Shown here piece after piece: positions 1 to 10,699 of a stretch of 64,000 bases of DNA. Under the pieces are notes generated by a model. It was not told the DNA's origin, did no database searches, and saw only the letters and a program-made list of their open reading frames with translations. Location of the stretch: positions 72,826,984-72,890,983 of the forward strand of contig NC_088300.1 of the NCBI RefSeq assembly GCF_032854445.1. Reading direction: 5' to 3'. Both the position numbers and the translations under genes were made by a program. The first letter of the stretch is position 1; each line of letters begins with the position of its first letter. Origin of the DNA: Liolophura sinensis. Taxonomy: Eukaryota > Mollusca > Polyplacophora > Chitonida > Chitonidae.

Positions 1-272
1 ATGCGGAGAGCACACCCATACCACCCCCAAATCCTTTATTAAAGCGTCCGTTCTGTAACGGTTTTCGTGGTTGTGCCAATGGGAAACGAGCTGTAGTGGT
101 GAAAACTAAAACAACAGCGGAAAGTGGCCGACAAGATGCGATCCGGAATGAGAAGCGACCGTTTTGTAACGGTTTCCGAGGATGCGCCAACGGCAAACGC
201 TCCAATGTTCTGGATAGGGATCAACTCTGGTTTCTTCAAAGACTGTTGGAAAATATTTCTCGGCGAGAACGG
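1..272 (+). CDS. CCAP: CCAP-like neuropeptide precursor, internal/3' coding exon (5' partial)
   Basis: The reading frame starting at base 3 is open from the window edge. It encodes a proline-rich linker, then KR-PFCNGFRGCAN-GKR (42-89), a 21-codon spacer, and a second identical KR-PFCNGFRGCAN-GKR (153-200), followed by SNVLDRDQLWFLQRLL and ending in RRER. KR/GKR framing is the standard prohormone-convertase and amidation signal, so the predicted product is PFCNGFRGCAN-amide with a disulfide between Cys3 and Cys9. Arthropod CCAP is PFCNAFTGC-amide: Pro-Phe-Cys-Asn, Phe6, Gly8 and Cys9 match with the same Cys spacing, and this peptide adds Ala-Asn. The two copies differ in nine codons, all synonymously, which indicates selection. 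CCAP is a secreted hormone acting on G-protein-coupled receptors. The signal peptide is outside the window. I end the exon at CGG before a GTAGGT donor (273). Unspliced, the frame would stop at 309-311 after VGEKYNRHIKRV. A stronger-looking alternative donor at 277 would give only three more residues after joining. Family identity is firm; exon borders are not. Confidence 0.9.
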
Positions 273-746
273 GTAGGTGAAAAGTATAACAGACACATTA
301 AACGTGTATAAACGGATCGGTAAAAAAGCCTAAAACGTATACTGCCAAGGGCTCTTTGGCAGCAAAGATGTTTGCTTCAGCATAATGCTAAAGAAATAAA
401 ACCAATTACCCAAAAAACAGAATAAGAAGATAGTGTGTTGATAATTCAAGCTATTATTGACAATTTGCTCTATAAAAATACTACCGCGATATCTAGTAAA
501 AACTAGTAACTGACTGCCATTTTGCACAGCACACATGAAAAGTATTTAAATGTGCTGTTTTGGAAAGGGTATGTTAAAATATTTTCTAGGTTAGACTTTG
601 TGTAGTATAATTTGGATTTGCGCAGTTAATTTGCTGCTAGCATCCGGTATTAATTGGTTTTAGGTATACAGAGACAAAGAATTGTATGATGCAGTGTATG
701 TTCATTGCCCACTTTACAGAATATGCTTACATACTCTTTGTTTTAG

Positions 747-833
747 AGGCAAGCTAGCCTATTTGATTCCATTGAAGAAGTTCGACGAAGGAAGAGATCC
801 TCAGAGCTACCGGCAGAGGAAATTCAAAGTTAA
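747..833 (+). CDS. CCAP: Probable terminal coding exon of the CCAP-like precursor
   Basis: A pyrimidine-rich tract ending in TTTGTTTTAG (737-746) makes a good 3' splice site. The following phase-0 frame reads RQASLFDSIEEVRRRKRSSE and then LPAEEIQS before TAA at 831-833. The upstream exon ends in phase 0 at 272, so joining keeps the frame and gives a charged C-terminal extension with a dibasic-rich RRRKR site, common in neuropeptide precursors. The implied intron (273-746) is 474 bp. A second frame through this segment stays open longer (to 972), but no donor of matching phase is visible. The link to the upstream exon is inference. Confidence 0.45.
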   Translation, partial: RQASLFDSIEEVRRRKRSSELPAEEIQS

Positions 834-3598
834 AAACAGTCCACGCCTAGAGGCCAAATTACCGCGCCTTGCTCCAGTTGGCGAACACTGTTCTCCTGTA
901 AAGATTCATGAAGATTTCTGTTATGCTCCAACCTGTACAAGTCATTTTCCCCTGGCGATCTGTAGAAAATGAGTCACTCTCCGTTCTAGAGATTCATTTT
1001 GAGGGAAACTGTGATGAGCCTACATTTAACGACATGCCTTAATTATTATCGACTTTCTTTGTGACGGCTCAATTTAAGTCGAGTGCCAGACTGCCAGACA
1101 GACAGACAACCATTTGTTTAAGTAACACAACGAGATGCCATTTCAAGACTCTTTCTACATTGTGCGTACGTTATCACAGCTGAAGAAAGATCTGTTTCCA
1201 ATTACTCGTACGCATAAATATTACCTTCTAGAACCACCCGTGGAATGTCTCGGCGAAATATACTAACAGACTGTTTCCAGATGCCTCCGCTGTTCTGTGT
1301 TTTCCTCTTTGAATCCCGCTTGTATTTTATGGTACAGTATGATGGAATTTCAAAGCAAAGTATGAAATAACACCTAACACTTAAATTATATTGTTTACGA
1401 ATGTTTTCATTTGAACCAAATGTCTTTAGTAAACATCAAAATGTACTGCAATTTGATTACGAAAGATGTTTGATTGAGTGTGAAACCTGTTATAGTTGAT
1501 TTACGTTTACCTGTCAGCGCCAAAAAGTGGAAATATATTTTAAAAATTGCTGGGAAGTGTTAAGAAAGAGCCATTTCATATGTTAAAGCACGGAAGTTTC
1601 ATGTTATAAAAAATGCATGCCCAGAATTGAAATTATACCGCCCAAAAATGCAAGATGCAAAATTTTAATTCTGATGACGCATCCCTTCAGCTATAAAAAT
1701 AAAGGGATCAGAGCCAAAATCTGTTTCACACTAAAGCCCTACATTTATGTGCTCTACTCATAACTATCCGGATTTGGGAAATGACATTTGTGAAACCCAA
1801 ATATGTGTATTTCAGGGGCATAAACAGTTATGGCGTTAACACATTTGGAATCATTTACTCAGTGGTGTTGATTGACTTGCACTGCAGTGGTTAACATTGT
1901 AAGCAAATAATTTCATATCTCTCTTAAGACTATATCAGGTTTCATAATTTGTTTAATTTATTTTTTTTTCAATCTAGAAATAAAATCACCTCTTTAATTC
2001 GAAAGTGCTAGCAATGGCTACAATTTGTTTGTTTTAGTATAGATTTCCGATTTCCTCTGGTTGTAGATCAGTAGATCAGAAGTAGCTTAACGTATCAATG
2101 AATCATTTTACAATGGAACAGTAGGTGTTCGGAATCTCAGACACGTGGCATTTAAGATAACCATACAAGCGCCTTTGGCGCTTATCGTCAGCTTTTTTCA
2201 CGAGATCTCGACAAGCATTCTTTTTTAAAGTATGAAAATGCCAGACGCTTGAACTAAAGTTCTCTATCCGAAAGATTTTAAAAAGATAGAAGAATGCCAG
2301 CACCGTATTTACCTTCCAAACTGGGCGAACTTTTGGAAGCTTGTCTATCTTAGTATCTAACCTTTAGAAGGGTAAGAGTTTCGTGGTCATGGCACCACTT
2401 GTATATCCCAAATCCGTGTCTGTTGTACACGTCTTATCGTTGTGTGTAGAATGTTTTACTTCGAGAAAAAATAGCTGATTGTACAATACGTCACTAAATA
2501 AACTATAAATACTTTCAGTCGTGTTTCCGAATATATCTACGTTTCACATGGCTTCATTTCTCGTTTATTTTGTGTCACCTCAACAAGTGCCGTTTGAGGG
2601 TCGTCACATTTGCCAAAATGTTTTATAGCATTATTGAATTTGCCCAAAGATATAACAGAGTTGTTTTTTATTTCGCTAAAGCGTTTTGGAGGCCTTCTAA
2701 GGACATGCCAGAGCCAAAGGGGTACCCCGTAGGTCTGAATCGTCTTCAGCTCACATCGTGACTCATCTGTTTTTGAACAGTAACTCTTCAGTTAAGGAAG
2801 GTACAAAACATTTTATAGCGTTGCTTGGCTGTATTGTTCACCATTTTTTTAAAGTACTCCATCTTATTAACTCCCTTCAAGACATGATTTCATCCTACAT
2901 CCACAATAGCTCTTGCAGTACAGAACTTCTCAACATTTATATCATCAAAATTTACTTCATTTCTTTGATATATTCCACATAAAATTTAATACAAATGAAA
3001 AAAAATGTTGATGGACCAGTTTCGGAGTAAGCTGTTGGGGCCGCTGTGTACTTATTTGAGTTACAAATTTAGAGCAGTCCTGTATTGAAAGCCTGCAGAT
3101 AAAATGCTGAGTAGCTGGGCAATCTATAGGCGTTTTACTGGTCTGTGCATCGCTGTTCAAAGATTTGCAACACAACCTCCTGTGTAATTGACCTTTCCTG
3201 TTCCTCTGCATGGCAGCTGAACCAAGGTCATCTGACTAATTAATCCTTAGGGAAAGAGGTGTTAACTCTATTCGTATCAATTAACTGTGACATGACATGT
3301 GAAAACCAAAGGTAAAAGCAACACGAGACAAATCTACATTGGAAATGTAAGGAATTTTTCCAGACGGCGTATGCGACGTTTTAGTGTTTTACGTTTAGCT
3401 TTTTAAAATCTTATTCCGACATTTTTGTGGAAGTATTGTTTAGTATTCACATCCGGATATTCTGATTTAATTTTCGATGAGCTTTATATCACCAATGTAT
3501 ACCTATATCCATGAGTTATGACTATCTTCAACTACTGGTACTCTTGTACCAAATGCATTAAAACTTAAAAGCATCTTGGACTGTAATAATTTCATTAA
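834..3598. other. Non-coding stretch downstream of the CCAP-like gene
   Basis: AT-rich sequence with short, composition-driven open frames only. It probably includes the 3' UTR of the CCAP-like gene and intergenic DNA. I see no retroposon, array or RNA gene here. Confidence 0.5.
1698..1703 (+). promoter_or_regulatory. Candidate polyadenylation signal AATAAA
   Basis: This is an AATAAA about 865 bp downstream of the proposed CCAP stop codon, in sequence without coding character. AATAAA is frequent in AT-rich DNA, so assignment to this gene is only a possibility. Confidence 0.2.
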
Positions 3599-4148
3599 AT
3601 TATAGCTTCTACCATTAAATGTTTATATGACCCTAAGGGATTTTCCGCCGTCATACGAAGAAACCTCAATCTTGGAATTTGTAAGAACTATGTAAAAAAT
3701 GAGAATCCGGAAATTTTTAACAGAAATGGGTATAATAATTGTATTAGATCAGCTTTCGAAGGGATCTGTGAACAACTTATCTCGGTCATTCGTTGCCGCA
3801 GAAATGTCACTTGTCTAGGGCAGGAGATGCCCATCACCATCAATGCTTCCAGCGTGTTGCTCACAAAAGCCAGCCTCCAAAGAGAACTGTTGAGCGGTTG
3901 TCTGGGCAATCACAACCAAGCGAGTCTTAACATTGTCCAAGTCTTAAAAAATGTCCACTGGGCGAGGCAGCGATATGTTGGCTCCTCGGTAACCATTTTA
4001 TAAGGCTAAATTGTGTCAGTTTAAAGAGAGGAGTGCGCGTTTTGCAGCTTTCCCTGAATTTAATCTGTCATTGGAGAGCGGTTTTGTCAGTGTGATCTCT
4101 TGTGAAATACCGCCAGATCCATCGGCTCAGGACAGAATCAATCATTGA
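3599..4148 (+). other. Coding-like block, unrecognised (two adjacent open frames)
   Basis: A frame open for 134 codons (3599-4003) contains a Cys-rich part around GYNNCIRSAFEGICEQLISV followed by IRCRRNVTCLG, then a hydrophilic helical-looking stretch (LLTKASLQRELLSG). A candidate acceptor TTTTTAACAG ends at 3723. A second frame (3993-4148) reads PFYKAKLCQFKERSARFAAF, then PEFNLSLESGF and SCEIPPDPSAQDRINH before TGA. An AATAAA follows at 4182-4187. The two frames would need an intron or a frameshift between them, for example a GTAACC donor near 3989. I recognise no domain. The opposite strand also holds a 73-codon frame, so even the strand is uncertain. Confidence 0.27.
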
Positions 4149-4884
4149 TGCGGCGTTTTACAAGAAGTGACGCTTTAACCCAATAAATCTGACATCCTTA
4201 ATTTGGATTATGTCACCATTGCGGGTCATTAACCACGATAAAACAGCAGATAAATAGGTTATGTAAATTCAGGCGAGAAAAATCCGGACTACAGCTCAGG
4301 CCAGAAATTTCATTTGGCCAGGATGTTTCGCCCAATTTTATACAGTTGTCAATCTGAGAAGACTTAAATTAACTCCGATTTTAACAGTCAAGAGGATCAC
4401 GTCACATCTTCTAATTCAATCACATTATTTTTTACGAACTCAGAAGATGAAATGGTGATTTAAAATATTAAAAGTATACGGTGTGATACAGATAATCAGT
4501 GTGATACGGTGTGAACGGCATATTCACTACACGGACTATAATACACAATTCTGGTTTGATTTCTGTGAATTAAAGTCGATAAACAAAGATATCCCATTTG
4601 CTATATTCGGTTGGCTAGTATATTATCATTTATTCACAAGCTGGCAAATAATTTGTCTATTGAATATAAAATCAGTCGGTTCACTTGAGGTAGAAATGCT
4701 GGTGGGTACGTTTTGATTGATTTTCTTATTTATTTGCTGAGCTGTATTACTATGCGTGATTTTGTCACACAATCTCTTAAGGAAACAACTCCATTTGTTA
4801 GTCAAAGTGAATAATAAATCTCTGACGCCAATTTCAACGTATTTGTAAGGAAAGTTTTCATTGCTGGATGATAGCACTCAAATG

Positions 4885-5100
4885 ACACCTCATGGTAGTC
4901 CACTATAGCCAATGAGATCGAAGGTTCGAATCCAGCCCATTGTGGATCGGCTGGGACTACAAATATACCCAGTGTTTCAAACACTGGTGAGATGTGGTAT
5001 TTCCCCTGCCTCTATTCGGTTTCCTTCACCCATAAACATCACCGATGCCATATATAAATGAAAAAGTCTTCAACATGGTATATAAATAAATAATTTATAA
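4885..5100 (+). mobile_element. Diverged tRNA-derived retroposon
   Basis: The segment contains a near-consensus RNA polymerase III B box, GGTTCGAATCC (4921-4935 region), then a body with gtttcccct and cggtttcc motifs resembling SINE-A, and ends in an ATAAATAAATAA-type tail. It could be an old SINE-A relative or a separate family. Target duplications are not clear. Confidence 0.5.
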
Positions 5101-5164
5101 TTTTTCCTATACGGTACAATACCGCAGATTACAGACTGCTATAGACCAACCAGTGGTGAACAGT

Positions 5165-5268
5165 TTGAATATTACACCTGTTCCTCTAACCCTAATTCAT
5201 GCCGCCGTTGTTAAATATTCTTCATTTCGGAGTGAAACACCATTGAGATAGATAAATGCATAAATCAA
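5165..5268 (+). mobile_element. SINE-A 3' fragment, diverged
   Basis: The order of motifs matches the SINE-A 3' half: a pyrimidine-rich cctctaaccc block, ATTCATGCCGCCGTTGTTAAA, ATATTCTTCA, GGAGTGAAACACCA and a degraded ATAAATGCATAAAT tail. Head and inner body are missing. Confidence 0.6.
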
Positions 5269-5269
5269 T

Positions 5270-6090
5270 CCAAAATATTACATTTGGGAAGCCGATGCCT
5301 TCCAATCCCTACGTGGGTTCAATTCCTTCCTCAGGCATGGAGTTTTCTGGATTCCACGGCATCCATCGTTCTCCGGACTATGTCCATTAGCGGGTGACGG
5401 GAATTTTAAACTTGAGGTTCCTTTCGCGTAGCAGAGTGATGGGATTTCATTGAAGAACCAGCTTTCACAATGAACATCTGAAAAGGGCCTCAATGACAAG
5501 CAAAAGGATCAAGCTAGTCTCTACTCTTAACGGTTGACTGTGCTCTCTTGTGGAGTCTTACACGTGGTTCTCTGCATATCACTTACATTTCACCAACAAA
5601 AATGGCCGCACTGGTGTACGTGAAAACTTCTTGAGCATAGCGTTTGACAACAAAGTAAACTGGCTATGGCAATAGTTCATGTTTAACTCATGGATGTCAC
5701 AAAGGTATGTAGAGGGCATATGTACACACCTATATCTATACCCATTCAAAAAGAATTCAAAGTTTCATATTAATTGGATTGTGAAGCTAAAACATGTATT
5801 TACCATCGTTCGTATACTAGCTATGGTGCTTCAATGTCACCAGTGATATCGAAAAAAGTCATTCATTGACAGGATAAAACACTGGGCCATCAGAGATCAG
5901 GGTGTTCCAACTTCTACCGCAGAATTTTTTTCACACTAATAGCACGTCATAAACTTGGATGTATAAAGGATTATTTAATAAGGGCTAGAAAGTTCTGTGA
6001 GTTCTATTCTATATAGAATTGGTCTTAAGGTCCAAATCATCGTGGCACAAGTCAGATGGTATAAGTTGCATATGAATAACGTGTGTGGAT
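5270..6090. other. No recognisable feature
   Basis: A stretch of anonymous sequence. GGGTTCAATTCC near 5310 resembles a polymerase III B box, but no matching A box or repeat body was seen. Confidence 0.4.
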
Positions 6091-6092
6091 TC

Positions 6093-6344
6093 TTAATCCT
6101 GTGGCAGGCTGGCTTGCGCGGTCTCAAATGATTGCGTGACTGAACATTCACAATAAAGATGCGCGTTCGACAAACATCCCTTTAAGCTGTACTTAAGACA
6201 CGTCCAGACATGAGCTAAGGCGGCTCTCGATATGTTGCAGGCTTTGTAATTGTTCAGGAGTGTCCGTCGGCAGGTGCACTCTACAGCGACACAACACGGA
6301 GTCTTACAAAAACTCACAACTATACGACTTCCGAATCGATCCAC
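6093..6344 (-). other. Cys-rich coding-like open frame, unrecognised
   Basis: On the minus strand an 83-codon frame with no in-frame ATG at its start carries ten cysteines in a regular layout: FCKTPCCVAVECTC near its start, then KACN, WTCLK, KGCL and YCEC, ending in SLPQD and TAA. The local GC content is higher than the surroundings. A weak acceptor (CTTTACAG on the minus strand near 6351) lies just upstream. It may be an exon of a secreted protein or chance. No family is recognised. Confidence 0.2.
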
Positions 6345-6885
6345 TAAAATCTAAATCTGTAAAGTTATTACCACTAATGAGCTTCAAACCTTCTTTATCA
6401 AAGTGAAACATGTTTTCCTTTGTCTTATCAATGGGATGTTGATCAAAGTTAATTTGTCAAATAGGCCAACATCAAGGCCTCTCTTTATCTGACAGATTGT
6501 TTCGCGAGACCAAACGATACGAAAACAAAGCCATGTCGCCGGTTGTATTGTCCAGTCCGGTGATCTGTTGTACGCTCCATTTGGCTAAAACCTAACCGTG
6601 ATCATTAAGCGAGTGCTGTACGTTGAGCCTGTCGAAGGTAAAGCAATTAATAAATCGCCAAGAAAGAGGCTTCGGGGCAAACAAAGCACCCACTGAGGAA
6701 CAACGGAATAAAGGGAGAACCTCTCCCAATAAGGATGCCGGCTAAACGCATTATCAGTATTCACTCTGTCTTAAATGCCATCCTGCGTTCAACAAAATTG
6801 CTCCACATACGTTTAGACGTTCATGAAATAACTACCATCCACGAAGACCTTTTTAACATACCTGAGTGCGTTTCACAAAGCACCG

Positions 6886-7125
6886 TTATACAGATGCTCC
6901 ATGCATCAAATTATCTGATCCGGAAACAAAACATTGACCAGTAGAGATCAAGGACTTTCTGTACTCCCAAGAACCTCGATGGTAATGGTAAACGTCTGTA
7001 ATACCGGCTGCTACTGACCAACCGCGACGAGCAAGCTTTCCGTTATTATAAACGATCCATCTTGAAAATTTGCTGATCGTCCGCATACCTCCCCTCAACC
7101 TCACAACAAATCCATTCACGTGGTA
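6886..7125 (-). other. Open frame of uncertain meaning next to a SINE-A fragment
   Basis: On the minus strand about 80 codons are open (VNGFVVRLRGGMRTISKFSR onward). The frame starts at the edge of a degraded SINE-A fragment and ends at TAA. No domain is recognised and the plus strand of the same region also contains a 69-codon frame, so I regard coding as unlikely. Confidence 0.12.
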
Positions 7126-7197
7126 CATTTATTTGTTAGACTGGTATTTGACGCTGCGCTCAGCAATTATTACATTACACGACGGTGGTGACGACAA
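7126..7197 (-). mobile_element. SINE-A 3' fragment, degraded
   Basis: Read on the plus strand it begins with the antisense tail ATTTATTTG, then matches the antisense SINE-A end (ggtatttgacgctgcgctca, attacattacacgacggtgg). Only about 70 bp remain. Confidence 0.55.
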
Positions 7198-7540
7198 ACG
7201 TTACGCCCATTAAATGCTCGGCACCTTACAAAGCTCTATGCTTTGAAGACGTACAGATGAACCAAATACAATCTGTACACATTTCTATCAGTTTCTGTAG
7301 ATGGTGTCTTTCATGTATTCGTCGTCTCTCCAGGTCAGTTGTCAGAATAATGACGAAGTTTTCCACAAATAATACCTTGTTTGGGAGCATTGACCTGTGT
7401 GACTGATTCTAACGTGTGAAAAACGATCCCAAAGCGCTGAGCCATTTATATAATAACCATATACGTAGGTGAATGCTTTCGATCAAGTGCAGCGTCACGT
7501 GTATAGAATGGTGCAACGTTTTATAAAGGATTGGTGCTGA

Positions 7541-7773
<233 letters not shown>

Positions 7774-7945
7774 GATATGTGTGTGGAAATTATTTAAAGG
7801 CTGCTGAGTGAAATCAAACATGTTCGGTGGATTCAAATTATGCATTCTGTGGATAAAAACGAAGGTATAAGCAACAACTATCTTATTCTAACTTTAGATA
7901 AAGTATCCATTAAAGAATTATACTGAGGTAATGATCACCGTGTAA

Positions 7946-8041
7946 AAATATTAACTTAGGAATCAGAGTAATGGTGAAAGCCACTCTTAACAAACAGCTT
8001 TAGATGACATCAGGCGTTATTCTCTGTACCAGTATTCCTCT
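7946..8041 (+). repeat. Source or partner of a 96-bp exact inverted duplication
   Basis: The reverse complement of this segment is identical over 96 bp to 10137-10232, which sits inside the 41-bp minisatellite. Here the flanks are anonymous sequence, so this is the likely donor locus. Confidence 0.95.
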
Positions 8042-8049
8042 TTACAGTT

Positions 8050-9040
8050 CCTTCATCATCACCACATATAGTTTCGCTCACACTCTGCCTAATAACTGAT
8101 GGTCGCTATGGCCTTCCACGGATAAATAGCTAACATTACTGATAAAATTGTTTTAAATGCCCAGTGAAATCACGGTTTACATTCTTTGTGTGGATAAAAT
8201 GTCCTGCGTATCAAGTATTAACGGAAACAAAGGTCGAGTTTTTAACATTTTTCGATATAACATCATATTCATAATATGAGCGTTGTGTTCATCAACTTTT
8301 TTGACCAAAATATGCTCAATGACAAATCCCCATCTTTTCAAGGAGTAAGTATATGAACAGTCGATACTGAAGAACGAACAACACCAATCCTTTCGATTCT
8401 TTACAAAACCAAACCCAATCCTATTTAGACCGAATGTGTATATATGCCAACTTGTGCCAACTTTCATATTTATTTCACCTTAGCCGTAAATTACATAAAG
8501 TCATAGACTCCATGAAAAAAGAAGTTTTATTCTTCTCATTTAAGCGGCAAAAGCACTTTAAATCCCTTGTTGAGCATGGATTTCCTGTATCTCAAGGGAG
8601 CCATAGAGGTATTTAAGGGACACATAAGTCAATGTTTCTAGAGCAAAGCCTTGCTGCGCAGCATCCGTGTAACAAACGGCCACTCTTAAGCTACCTATAA
8701 ATACTTAACATGGTCATATTATCTTCAACTACTCCCTCAGGAGACTGTACAAGCCTATAAAGTCTGTCATGAATTCAAACGTTGCCGAGAAAAAAAAACA
8801 TGACAGATAAGTCTAGTGCTTTTTATGTCAAGGCCATTAACACCGCGTGAAATTTGTTTTATGCGACTGTTTCCCTAACTGAAAATGAGTATGTTTACGT
8901 TGTTTTCCTGTTGTTAACCCTAATAATTTAGGAAGCAGCATCAAAAGTCCCAGGACTTGATTGATTGATAAGCTTTTAACGCCGTGCTGTACAATTTTTC
9001 ACTTATATAAGAAAGTGGTCAGGTTCACGGGTGGAGGAAA
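8050..9040. other. No recognisable gene
   Basis: AT-rich anonymous DNA. A 96-codon minus frame at 8177-8467 and a 60-codon plus frame at 8434-8616 overlap in composition-biased sequence and show no domain or good splice context. Confidence 0.4.
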
Positions 9041-9212
9041 CCTGAGTGCCTTTTGTAAACCAACGACCATCGCCAGGTATACCTGAGTGCCTTTTGTACA
9101 CTAACAACCATCGCCAGGTATACCTGAGTGCCTTTTGTGCACCACCGTCCATCGGTAGGTATACCTGAGTGCCTTTTGTACACCAACGATCATCGCCAGA
9201 TATACCCAAGTG

Positions 9213-9385
9213 TCATGCTGGCTTTCTCTCCGGTCGTAGGTGGGAAGGTCTGCCAGCAGCCTGCGGATGGTCGTGGGTTTCCCCCGGGCTCTGTCCGGTT
9301 TTCTCCCACCATAATGCTGGCCGCCGTTGTATAAGTGAAATATTCTTGAGTACGGCGTAAAACACCAATCAAATAAATAAATAAA
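9213..9385 (+). mobile_element. SINE-A, 5'-truncated, embedded in minisatellite (copy 1)
   Basis: It runs from GCTGGCTTTCTCTCCGGTCG through the ggtttcccccgggctctg block, ccaccataatgctgg, gtgaaatattcttgagtacg and aaaacaccaatc to a CAAATAAATAAATAAAT tail. The tRNA-like head is absent. The junctions to the 41-bp unit are the same as in copy 2. Confidence 0.88.
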
Positions 9386-9642
9386 TACCTGAGTGCATTT
9401 TTGTACACTACCATCCATCGCCAGGTATACCTGGGTGCCATTTGTACAGCAACACCCATCCCCAGGTATACCTCAGTGCACTTTGTACACCACTCACCAT
9501 CGCCAGGTATATCTGAGTGCCCTTTGTATACTACCGACTATCGCCAGGTATATCTGAGTGCCCTTTGTACACCACCCACCATCGCCAGGTATACCTGAGT
9601 GCCTTTTGCACACCATAGATCATCGCCAGGTATACCTGAGTG

Positions 9643-9816
9643 TCATGCTGGCTTTCTCTCCGGTCGTAAGTGGGAAGGTCTGTCAACAACCTGTGGATGT
9701 CCGTGGGTTTCCCCCGCCCTGCCCGGTTTTCTCCCACCATAATGCTGGCTGCCGTCGTATAATTGAAATATTGTTGCGTCCGTCGCAAAACACCCATCAA
9801 ATAAATAAATAAATAC
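9643..9816 (+). mobile_element. SINE-A, 5'-truncated, embedded in minisatellite (copy 2)
   Basis: Same start, end and flanking unit phase as the copy 430 bp upstream, with a few substitutions and small deletions. This implies co-amplification with the array rather than independent insertion. Confidence 0.88.
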
Positions 9817-10136
9817 CTGAGTGCATTTTGTACACCAACGACCATCGCCAGGTATACCTGAGTGCACTTTGTACACCACCCACCATCACCAGGTATACCT
9901 GAGTGGCCTTAGTATATTACCGACCATCGCCAGGTATACCAGAGTGCCCTTTGTATACTACCGACCATCGCCAGGTATATCTGAGTGCCCTTTGTAGACT
10001 ACCGACCATCGCCAGGTATACCTGAGTGCCCTTTGTATACTACCGACCATCACCAGGTATATCTGAGTTCCTTTTGTACACCACCGACCATCACCAGGTA
10101 TATCTGAGTGCCCTTTGTACACCACCCACCAACGCC

Positions 10137-10232
10137 AGAGGAATACTGGTACAGAGAATAACGCCTGATGTCATCTAAAGCTGTTTGTTAAGAGTGGCTT
10201 TCACCATTACTCTGATTCCTAAGTTAATATTT
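10137..10232 (-). repeat. 96-bp inverted duplicate inserted in minisatellite
   Basis: Identical to the reverse complement of 7946-8041. Minisatellite sequence flanks both sides, and one mismatch before a shared TACAC marks the right breakpoint. Confidence 0.95.
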
Positions 10233-10562
10233 GTACACCACCGACCATAGCCAGGTATACCTGAGTGCCTTTTGTACACCACCGACTATCTCTTGAAGTA
10301 AAGCCACAGCGTATAGAAGACAGAGGCGACCACACCTGTTCTGAAGCCCTGAACATATATGTTAATACACGCGGGCCGAGAACTCGAGAGTCTAGATTAA
10401 CAAAAACCGCAGGTAAAATAATTGCATCGATTTTCTTCATTTGATCTCAAACTGCGCCAGGTTAGCAATAATATCTTGAGCCCTCTACACGCGCGTCCCG
10501 TCGCAAAACCCGCAGATCAACACTAGAAATAACTTTTAATGCCATGTTTCCATCTTGTTAGA

Positions 10563-10690
10563 CTGAATTTATTTATTTATTTGATTTGTGTTTTAGGCGT
10601 ACTCAAAAATAATTCATTTATACTACAGCCGCCAGCATTATGGTGGGAGGAAATCAGGCTGATCCCGGAGGAGCCCACGGCCATGGGCTT
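10563..10690 (-). mobile_element. SINE-A, 5'-truncated, degraded
   Basis: On the plus strand the antisense tail TTTATTTATTTATTTGAT is followed by ggcgtactcaaaaataattc, a gccgccagcattatggtggg block, then cggaggagcccacggcca. The head is missing. Confidence 0.85.
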
Positions 10691-10699
10691 CATGACTTA

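Larger units (their letters stand above)
9050..10290. repeat. 41-bp minisatellite array with embedded SINE-A copies and a filler insertion
   Basis: The unit is about 41 bp, with the core GGTATACCTGAGTGCCTTTT plus GTACACCACCGACCATCGCCA. More than 15 units are visible, with scattered substitutions. Two SINE-A fragments (9213-9385 and 9643-9816) lie in the same phase of the unit, and an inverted 96-bp insertion (10137-10232) interrupts the right part. The minus-strand frames WRWLVYKRHSGIPGDG-like are translations of the array. Confidence 0.95.

Noticed and set aside
682-972. 96-codon plus frame overlapping the proposed CCAP terminal exon
   Set aside because: It is in a phase that no visible upstream donor supports, while the overlapping frame starting at 747 matches phase 0.
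9003-9879. WRWxVYKRHSGIPGDG-type repeat frames with dibasic KR, superficially like a neuropeptide precursor
   Set aside because: They are the 41-bp minisatellite plus SINE-A in reverse; the frame is not maintained and no amidation signal is framed consistently.
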